Assembly: GCA_021464415.1 (NCBI GenBank)
Contig: JAKCWG010000953.1
Span: forward strand, 310,001 to 374,000
Source: Lonicera japonica
Taxonomy: Eukaryota > Streptophyta > Magnoliopsida > Dipsacales > Caprifoliaceae
DNA length: 64,000 nucleotides
Direction: 5' to 3'
This document shows positions 57,575-64,000 of this stretch, piece by piece. How positions within the stretch are numbered: the stretch's first letter is position 1; each line of letters opens with the position of its first letter. The position numbers and the translations under genes are program-made. Under the pieces are notes generated by a model, which saw nothing but the letters and a program-made list of their open reading frames with translations, searched no databases and was not told the DNA's origin.

Positions 57575-57902
57575 TTGGGTAATACTTATTATTATTTATT
57601 AAAAATTTAAAACTATTATAAAATAAGTTAATTATTTTCACATGAGACTTAATTGTCATTATAATTTTAAAAGGTTAATCGTGTCATGTCGAGTTGCAGG
57701 TTTAACACGACTTGTTTATTAAATGGATTAGTTGGGTCGTGTCATGTAAATTGTAAAATAAATAGGTCGTGTTCGAGTTAATATAAAGGACACGATTAAT
57801 TAAGTGGGTCGAGTTCGGGTTGACACTAATACTATAATACTTGTATGTTGACACGACCCGAACACGACACATGAACCCGAATTGCCAGCCCTATAACAAT
57901 TT

Positions 57903-59283
57903 AACGTCTCAATACTTAATTGGGCCATTTGATACATGGTGTAGCAATGCACTCAAGTCCAATCAAACTAAGTGGATGTGTAAGAGGTGTTCGAACCATA
58001 AAAATCATCCCGACTTTAGAACTCACTACCCAAAATGCACGGGCATTACTTTAATAGTCTTGGTAAACCATAGTTTCTAACACGGTTCATACAACCCATC
58101 ACTCATATGTGGTCAATATATATAAATAAATCATTTTCCTAGAACCAACCGTGTAAATACTATACGTAATTTCATAGTTACACCGTTATCCGTGCTTTAT
58201 AGCCAAGTTGTGTATTCTCGATCTCTCATTATAGAGTGTGTAAAAATAAGGTCCTACAAGTATTCTCCATGTCTACGTACCATTTTAGCAAGGCTATATA
58301 CCAATATATAGTATATGCACATATTTAGTGTAGTTACGTTCACTAGTATATCACAACTACTACTGAGGCATTCTACATCTTACCAATTATCATGTATAAC
58401 ACCCTTATGGTGCAATTTCAGTAGTTAGACACAACTTATAGATTAAATGATGCATATTTGCTAGTGTATCAAGAGATTGTTATAACTAGTTTACATATTT
58501 AGGGGTCTCGTGTCAACATCATACAAGTGAACTTACTTCTATAGTCATGTATTTTAAATGATATATACCCAATATCAACAATCAATTTAAGGTGTATATA
58601 CTTAAACCCAAATGAATGCAACCAAACACTAGATATTGTCAAAAATCCCCAATTTGTACAACAACACTACATGCAACAATTAATAATTGTAAAAACAAGT
58701 TTAATACTATTGTTCCCACCCTAAATGAAGCTTTAAAACAAGATTTGAGTGTTGGATCGAAGCATTGAAGTAGAACTCCACAAACCTTAGCTTTCCCCCA
58801 ATCTCCTATGGTGAACGTATTGGTGGAGAAGAAAATCGAGAACATAAAGATGATGATCTTAGACCAAGACTTGATTAAAGGGTTAAAATCTCCCATTAAA
58901 CTCCTAAAATAACTACTCTCCCTCTCTCTAAGCTCAAAGTGTAATGTATACGAAAATGGGAAGAAAATGGTTAAAAATCAGGTTAAATGTGGTCAACAGA
59001 GCTCTGGGATCGATCTTAGGGGGCCTATGATAAATCTTGGGACAATGAAAAACATATTGTCTCGATTTTTCAATTCTAGGATTGATCCTAGAAAGGCTAG
59101 GATCGATCTTGGAATAGAGTTCAAGTACAGTGGTCGAATATGTTTGCTGCACTATTGGTATTTTAGTCATAACTTCTTGTTTAGAACAAGATTTCGGATG
59201 ATCTATATATCATCGGAAAGACGACTCGAAGATCTACAACTTTACTCAAGGAAAATTATTGCCAAATTAATACCAGAAATCCT
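57903..59283 (-). mobile_element. Ty3/gypsy-type LTR remnant, reverse strand
   Basis: The stretch 58640-58760 (CCCCAATTTG, TTAATACTATTGTTCCCACC) matches the transcribed part of the reverse LTRs at 10450 and 29314. Decayed ATCGAT dyads lie at 59006-59112 and a TCATAACTTCTTG word at 59166. Neither end of the LTR is present: the left is lost next to the hAT element and the right is cut by the Ty3 element. Confidence 0.7.
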
Positions 59284-59546
59284 GATGAGTCCAAGGATAG
59301 TACTAGAGCTGGATCATGGAGTGAAGACTATGCAGACCCTATCCAGGTTCCAAGTGGCCCAATCACCCGAGCTAGAGCCAATAAGATTAAGGAAGCACTT
59401 ATGGCCATGGTCTAAGAGATGATGAGCAAAGCTGAAGCACGGAGGAGCGTTGAAGGGGATCGGGCTCAAGAATGGAAGATATTGCTTAAAGGCCCAATTG
59501 AATATATATGTTACATTGCAAGCCTAAGGCAAAGAGAGTTAAAACG
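59284..59546 (+). pseudogene. Ty3/gypsy polyprotein C-terminal fragment
   Basis: The frame from 59284 encodes SWSEDYADPIQVPSGPITRARANK, with a TAA at 59413-59415 and open sequence beyond. The GPITRARA motif marks the C-terminal end of the polyprotein in many plant Ty3/gypsy elements. It lies directly before an LTR on the same strand, with a purine-rich tract (AAAGAGAGTTAAAA) at 59531-59544. Everything upstream of this fragment is missing. Confidence 0.7.
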
Positions 59547-60017
59547 TGTAGTTAATAATGGGCTGGGCTAGGCTTTATTTATTTTAAGTTTAATTTATGT
59601 TTTAGTTTTATTTGGGCCCAAAGTTTGTGGGAAACTATTATTTTTGTTTTATTTTGTTTATTTTCGAAATTAGGCTTAGGCTAGGTTTATTACCTTTTCA
59701 CTTATTTAAAGAAGATAACATTATTGTGTTGGGCAGCTTTTTAATTAATAATTTTTTTTGAGTGTTTTCACCTCTTGCGTTCTAAGAATGTCTCAAACAA
59801 CCAGAACTAGGGTTCTTGTTGTTCTTTGACTTAGCATTTAATTAACTCATCAATTGATTGTTTGTTTTCGACTATACCAAGGTTCATTCTCGTTTTAGGG
59901 CTTGGGTCGAGGTTCCACCTCCATAAACTTCGCGTGATTCCAAGGTTCTTGCGTCTTTATACGTTAAGAGTCGCGGATCCATCTTGCTTGGATAGAATAC
60001 GATCGCAATCCACATCA
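59547..60017 (+). mobile_element. LTR of the Ty3/gypsy element (about 470 bp)
   Basis: The end is set at CACATCA (60017) just before the primer-binding site. The start is taken as TGTAGTTAATAATGG after a purine tract; TGTTACATT at 59509 is an alternative. A TATA-like CACTTATTTAAAG is near 59700. It shares leader words with the small LTR at 40319. Because polyprotein sequence precedes it and a primer site plus gag follow it, it serves as a 3' LTR for the left fragment and a 5' LTR for the right. Confidence 0.75.
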
Positions 60018-60018
60018 A

Positions 60019-60032
60019 TTGGTATTAGAGGG
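60019..60032 (+). promoter_or_regulatory. Primer-binding site (initiator Met tRNA type)
   Basis: TTGGTATTAGAGGG matches the plant tRNA-iMet primer site TGGTATCAGAGC with C-to-T and a few 3' changes. It lies two bases after the LTR end. Confidence 0.8.
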
Positions 60033-61123
60033 AATCTTTCTATCCATATTTTATCTTCGTTTAATTTTATGTTTTTCTTCAATTCGTGCTTATTTGCTGC
60101 TGTTCATAGTTTTGTAATTTAGGATTCTTATATTCGACTGAAAATAAAAATAAAAAAAATTGAATTTTTCATAATTTCGAATCTGCCTTGTTAAGTAATT
60201 CGGAATACGAGTTGTTGCGAATTAAACCCTACCTGCGAATTTTTCTATCATAATCTGTTTAATATCGCGAATCAGTTTCTATTGCTTCTGCCTAGGGTTA
60301 TTAAGATTTTGATTACTGCATAAAAACCCTAGTTTCTTGCCTACGATTTTGATTTGTTGTTTGCGATAATCTCTAGTTGTGCTAAAAACCCTAGACTCGC
60401 GAATTTCATGTTGCGATTTCTTTGTTTCTTGTTCTTGGGTTAAATTGATATTGTGGCTGTTGATAGTTGTGGTTGCTGGTATTGCAAAAATCATAAAACC
60501 CTAGCTGCAATTGATTGTCTCATGATTATATAACACTAGTTGCAATTGCGATTAGCTGTTCTTGCACATAAAGTTTGTTTAAAGTGATTTTTGATTGAGT
60601 TTTGAATTGTGCATATTTTTCTATTGAATTGTCAAATTTTGGAAATTTCGACTACACCAGATTAAAGTAGAAGTCGAGAGACCCAGACTAAAAAAAAAGT
60701 ATAATTTAATTTGAAATTCGTTGTTATTTCTTTTTGGATTCGGGTTCTATAGGGTCCAAGGATTCCAAAAATCTAGTTTCCACGAGACTGAATTTTTGCT
60801 CATTTTTCTCGATCTTTTGCTTCGTATGTGTTTATAATTCGTTGGCATTGTTGTTTCTTGAGTTCTGGGTGAAATTATACTTTTCCTAGCATACAATTGA
60901 TCTGTTTGGGTTATGATTGGTCTGTTCGGGAACCAAGAAAAAAGTTCTTACTTTTCGATTTGTCTGAAGTTCTAAAAGGTAAAAATTGAGAGGTACATCA
61001 TTACTTTTGAGAGCTAAACACGAGCAGTAAAATCATAGTGACATATTTTGCGAAACACGTAACGGAGTGCTGTAAGAAATTTTTTATTTCTCTATATTGT
61101 GCCAACCTCTATTTTGCAGCAAT
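60033..61123 (+). other. Ty3 element 5' leader
   Basis: About 1.1 kb of T-rich sequence between primer site and gag start; it includes several AAACCCTAG words. No frame with a recognisable domain. Length is usual for plant gypsy leaders. Confidence 0.65.
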
Positions 61124-61984
61124 ATGTCTAATTTCGATCCTAGGTTGTTCCAAGAAGCCATGATGAGTACCTTACAAAAGATGATGAGAGAGGATTTGGG
61201 TGGCTTTAAAGAGCAGGTGGATGAGATGAGTGAGGAGTTGAGATAAATGCGGGTGAAAGTAGATAGAGTTAAGAGCACTCAAAATGAACAATCACGTAGT
61301 GCTTAGCGAAGTGGTGGAAGACCGCAGCTTAGAGAAAGGAAGGCTGAGAACGATCCTGATAAATTGTACCGAGATAGCTTTGACGATGGGAATAGCAACG
61401 TTGATTCTGTAATTGCTAACCGACGGAATGGTAGGCGGGTTGGTAGAGGATCTAATAGGGAGGATGACAACATGAATAGGATCAAAATGAAGATTCCATC
61501 ATTCCAAGGGAAGAATGACCCCGAGGCCTATCTTGAGTGGGTCAAGAAAGTAGAGTTGGTGTTTGCTTGCCATAATTACTCCGAGTCCAAGAAGGTGAAA
61601 TTGGCGGCTATTGAATTTTTCGATTATGCACTTGTTTGGTGGGATTGGTTAATGATAGAGCAAAGGGGTAATGATGAGGGGCCTGTCAAGACTTAGGATG
61701 AGATGAGGCGACTCCTGAAGAAGCGATTTGTACCCGATCACTATTATTGGGAATTATACCAAAAATTGCAAGGGCTTACACAGGGGAATCGTAGTGTTGA
61801 TGAGTATTACAAGGAAATGAAAATGACCATGATTCGGGCCAAGGTTGATGAAAATAGAGAAGCTACCATAGCGAGGTTCTTGAGTGGTTTAAACCAAAAA
61901 ATTGCCAATGCAGTTGAATTACAGCCTTATATCGAGATTGAAGATATGGTGCACACGGCAATTAAAAAGTGTATAGCTTGGTGA
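61124..61984 (+). pseudogene. Ty3/gypsy gag, broken; zinc knuckle deleted
   Basis: The ATG at 61124 opens MSNFDPRLFQEAM; the same frame carries stops at 61244-61246, 61304-61306 and 61694-61696. The last, a TAG, stands where the family has Trp. The retrotransposon gag domain is clear at 61480-61960: KIPSFQGKNDPEAYLEW, the WWD motif and the YQKLQGLTQGNRSVDEYYK block. After MVHTAIKK (61941-61970) the sequence jumps directly to protease, so the CCHC zinc knuckle and linker are missing and the frame changes. Confidence 0.93.
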
Positions 61985-64000
61985 TAGACGGAGGCAGTTG
62001 CACTAATGTGGCTAGCACGACAATGGTGGAAAAGTTAGCGTTGCACACGACTACGCACCCAAGGCCTTACAAATTACAGTGGTTGAATGATAGCGGTGAA
62101 TTGAGGGTGAACAAGCAGGTTTTGATGTCCTTTAGCATTGTGAAGTACAAGGACCAAGTGTTTTGTGATGTGGTTCCCATGCAAGCTGGCCATATGTTGT
62201 TGAGGACGCCGTGGCAATATGATAGAAGAGTTAAACACGACGGCTTCACCAACAAATATTCGTTTGAGATGAACAAGAGAACAATCATTCTTGCACCCTT
62301 ACCGCCACATCAAGCATATGCCGATCAGTTGAAGTTGCAAAATGAGGAGGAGCAATGGCGAGCTGAAAAGAAAGAGAGAGTGAGTGGTGAGGAAAAGAAA
62401 GAGAGTGAGGGAAAAAGAAAAGAAATTGAGAGAAAAAAAAGTATAGTGGAAAAACTAGTGACTATTGAGAGCAGGTTTAAGAGGAGACAAAAGAATTTCT
62501 ATGCGAGAGCTAGTGAAGTGAAAAGGGCGATGCTTTGTAATCAACTTCTTGTACTTGTGTACAAAGAAATGCCTTTGAACACTAACGAATTAAATTCTTG
62601 TTTGCCTGGTGTTATTCTCTCTTTGTTACAGGATTTTGGTGACGTCTTTCCAGAGGATACGCCAAGCGGTTTACCACCCATTCGAGGAATAGAGCGCCAA
62701 ATTGATTTCGTACCCGGAGCATCCATTCCAAACTGGCCAGCCTATAGGAGTAACCCGAAGGAGATAAAGGAACTTCAAAGGAAAGTAACGGAGCTGCTGG
62801 AGAAAAGGGTATGTGAGGGAGAGTATGAGTCCATGTGCGGTGCCAGTGTTGCTAGTGCCAAAGAAAGATGAAACGTGGAAAATGTGGGTGGACTGCCGAG
62901 CCATAAATAATATCACAGTAGAGTATCGTCACCCCATTCCACGCTTAGATGATATGCTTGATGAGTTATATGGATCTAGTATGTTCTCTAAAATTGATTT
63001 GAAAAGTGGGTATCATCAAATTAGGATGAAAGAAGGAGATGAATGGAAAACAGCATTTAAAACTAAATATGGGTTATATGAGTGGTTAGTTATGCCTTTT
63101 GGTTTGACTAATGCTCCTAGTACCTTTATGCACTTGATGAACCATGTTTTGAGATCATTCATTGGCAAATTTGTTGTAGTCTATTTTGATGATATCCTAA
63201 TTTATAACAAGAGTCTAGATGATCATGTTATGTATTTGAAATATGTTCTAGATGTCTTGTGTAGGGAGAAGTTATATACTAACCTGAAGAAGTGCACCTT
63301 TTGCACGGATAAGCTTATGTTTCTTGGTTTTGTTGTGAGTGCACAAGGTATTCAGGTTGATGAAGAAAATGTGAAGGCTATTCAAAAATGGCAAAGTCCT
63401 ACAAGTGTTGGACAAGTACGGAGTTTCCATGGACTTGCTAGTTTTTATTTGCGGTTCATGAAGGATTTTAGCACAATTACGGCGCCATTAACTGAGGTGA
63501 TCAAGAAGAACGTTGGCTTCAAGTGGGGAGAGGAACAAAAGAAAGCATTCCAATTACTGAAAAGCAAGCTAAGTAACGCCCCCTTGTTATCTTTACCTAA
63601 CTTTTCAAAGACTTTTGAAATTGAATGTGATACTTCAGGAAATGGAATTGGTGTTGTTCTTATGCAGGAAGGGAAGCCAATAGCATACTTTAGTGAGAAG
63701 CTAGGTGGAACGACCTTAAATTACCCTACCTACGACAAGGAGCTTTATGCCTTGGTGAAAGCGTTAGATCATGGAAGCACTATCTTTGGCCGAAGGAGTT
63801 CGTGATTCACATGGATCATGAATCGTTGAAGCACTTGAAGGGACAGCAAAGGTTGAACAAGCGCCATGCCAAATGGGTGGAGTTCATAGAGACTTTCCCA
63901 TATGTAATCAAATACAAGCAAGGTAAAGAGAATGTTGTAGCATATGCTTTGTCGCGCAGGTATATTTTAATTACTACTTTAGATGCTAAATTGCTTGGAT
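61969..64000 (+). pseudogene. Ty3/gypsy pol: protease, reverse transcriptase, RNase H; broken, cut by window edge
   Basis: Protease starts in a new frame with SLVIDGGSCTNVAS; the Asp-Gly-Gly active site is normal for this lineage. The linker at about 62340-62460 is Glu/Lys-rich. RT begins before 62820, with a frameshift near 62805-62812, and continues with [46 protein letters not shown] and the catalytic YFDDILIY at 63181-63204. RNase H follows ([23 protein letters not shown]), with a second frameshift near 63766. It then runs open ([11 protein letters not shown]) past 63960, with ALSRR where the family has DALSR but with Tyr for Asp before it. Integrase would lie beyond the window. Sequence style is that of chromoviruses of the CRM/Reina/Tekay group, not resolved further. 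Confidence 0.95.

Larger units (their letters stand above)
55415..57893. mobile_element. hAT-type non-autonomous element carrying a Copia solo LTR
   Basis: Ends TAGGGCTGGCAAT and ATTGCCAGCCCTA are exact inverted copies. The flanks GAACAATT (55407-55414) and TAACAATT (57894-57901) match at seven of eight bases. The hAT part (55415-55796 and 57575-57893, about 700 bp) is filled with GACCCGACACG / CGTGTCGGGT-like words and has no coding capacity. The Copia LTR is inserted in its middle. Confidence 0.9.
59284..64000 (+). mobile_element. Ty3/gypsy chromovirus-like element in apparent tandem arrangement
   Basis: Order: polyprotein C-terminus, LTR, primer site, leader, gag, protease, RT, RNase H, window end. 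A coding fragment on both sides of one LTR suggests a tandem (LTR-internal-LTR-internal) product of unequal recombination. Alternatively an element inserted into the LTR of a relative. At least three stops and three frame breaks make it non-autonomous. Confidence 0.8.

Noticed and set aside
58967..59422. 151-codon plus-strand frame
   Set aside because: It spans the border between an LTR remnant and a Ty3 polyprotein fragment, and is out of frame with the GPITRARA motif.

Overview
This window reads as plant nuclear heterochromatin made almost entirely of transposable elements. The evidence is AT-rich DNA, a CACTA element with a plant Transposase_24-type gene, a Mutator-like element with 9-bp target duplications, hAT elements with 8-bp duplications, a plant L1-type LINE, and many Ty3/gypsy and Ty1/copia LTRs with 5-bp duplications. 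A eudicot is a reasonable guess but cannot be proved from this sequence. I found no convincing host protein-coding gene, rRNA, tRNA, CRISPR array or organellar segment.

Layout. 1-0.6 kb: 3' part of a broken gypsy-type transposon gene. 2.0-9.95 kb: a CACTA element whose large intron holds a 2.5-kb solo LTR. 10.45-13.96 kb: a reverse-strand solo LTR. 14-18 kb: microsatellites and small inverted-repeat elements, including a clean hAT MITE. 18.1-21.4 kb: a dead LINE lacking its 3' end. 21.6-24.0 kb: another solo LTR, followed by tandem repeats. 25.5-33.3 kb: a three-level nest (Tat/Ogre-like LTR > Copia LTR > two Gypsy solo LTRs). 33.3-36.5 kb: a degenerate ~24-bp tandem array split by a solo LTR. 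36.5-48.6 kb: a deeper nest (Gypsy LTR > Copia LTR > Gypsy LTR > small LTR, plus a separate Gypsy solo LTR). 49.3-54.6 kb: a 56-bp tandem array, a Tat/Ogre-like LTR and a further LTR carrying a Mutator-like element. 55.4-57.9 kb: a hAT element carrying a Copia solo LTR. 57.9-64 kb: an LTR remnant, then a Ty3/gypsy element (LTR, primer site, gag, protease, RT, RNase H) that runs off the window.

No element looks capable of autonomous movement. The LINE and the Ty3 element carry several stops and frameshifts, some of the TGG-to-TAG type expected from decay of methylated cytosine. Eight insertions have two LTR-type ends with recognisable target duplications (seven exact, one with a mismatch), which gives a firm relative order of insertion. 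All of these are solo LTRs, so LTR-LTR recombination has been very active here.

The most unusual signal is not a gene. All thirteen of the large Gypsy and Copia LTRs or LTR remnants whose promoter side is present carry one to four dyad-symmetric cassettes centred on GTCGAC or ATCGAT. Where a TATA box can be seen, they lie roughly 20-100 bp upstream of it. The flanks differ between families but stay self-complementary. Several LTRs also carry, in the transcribed part, tandem hairpin units whose stems covary. These two patterns are the best candidates for an undescribed regulatory system.
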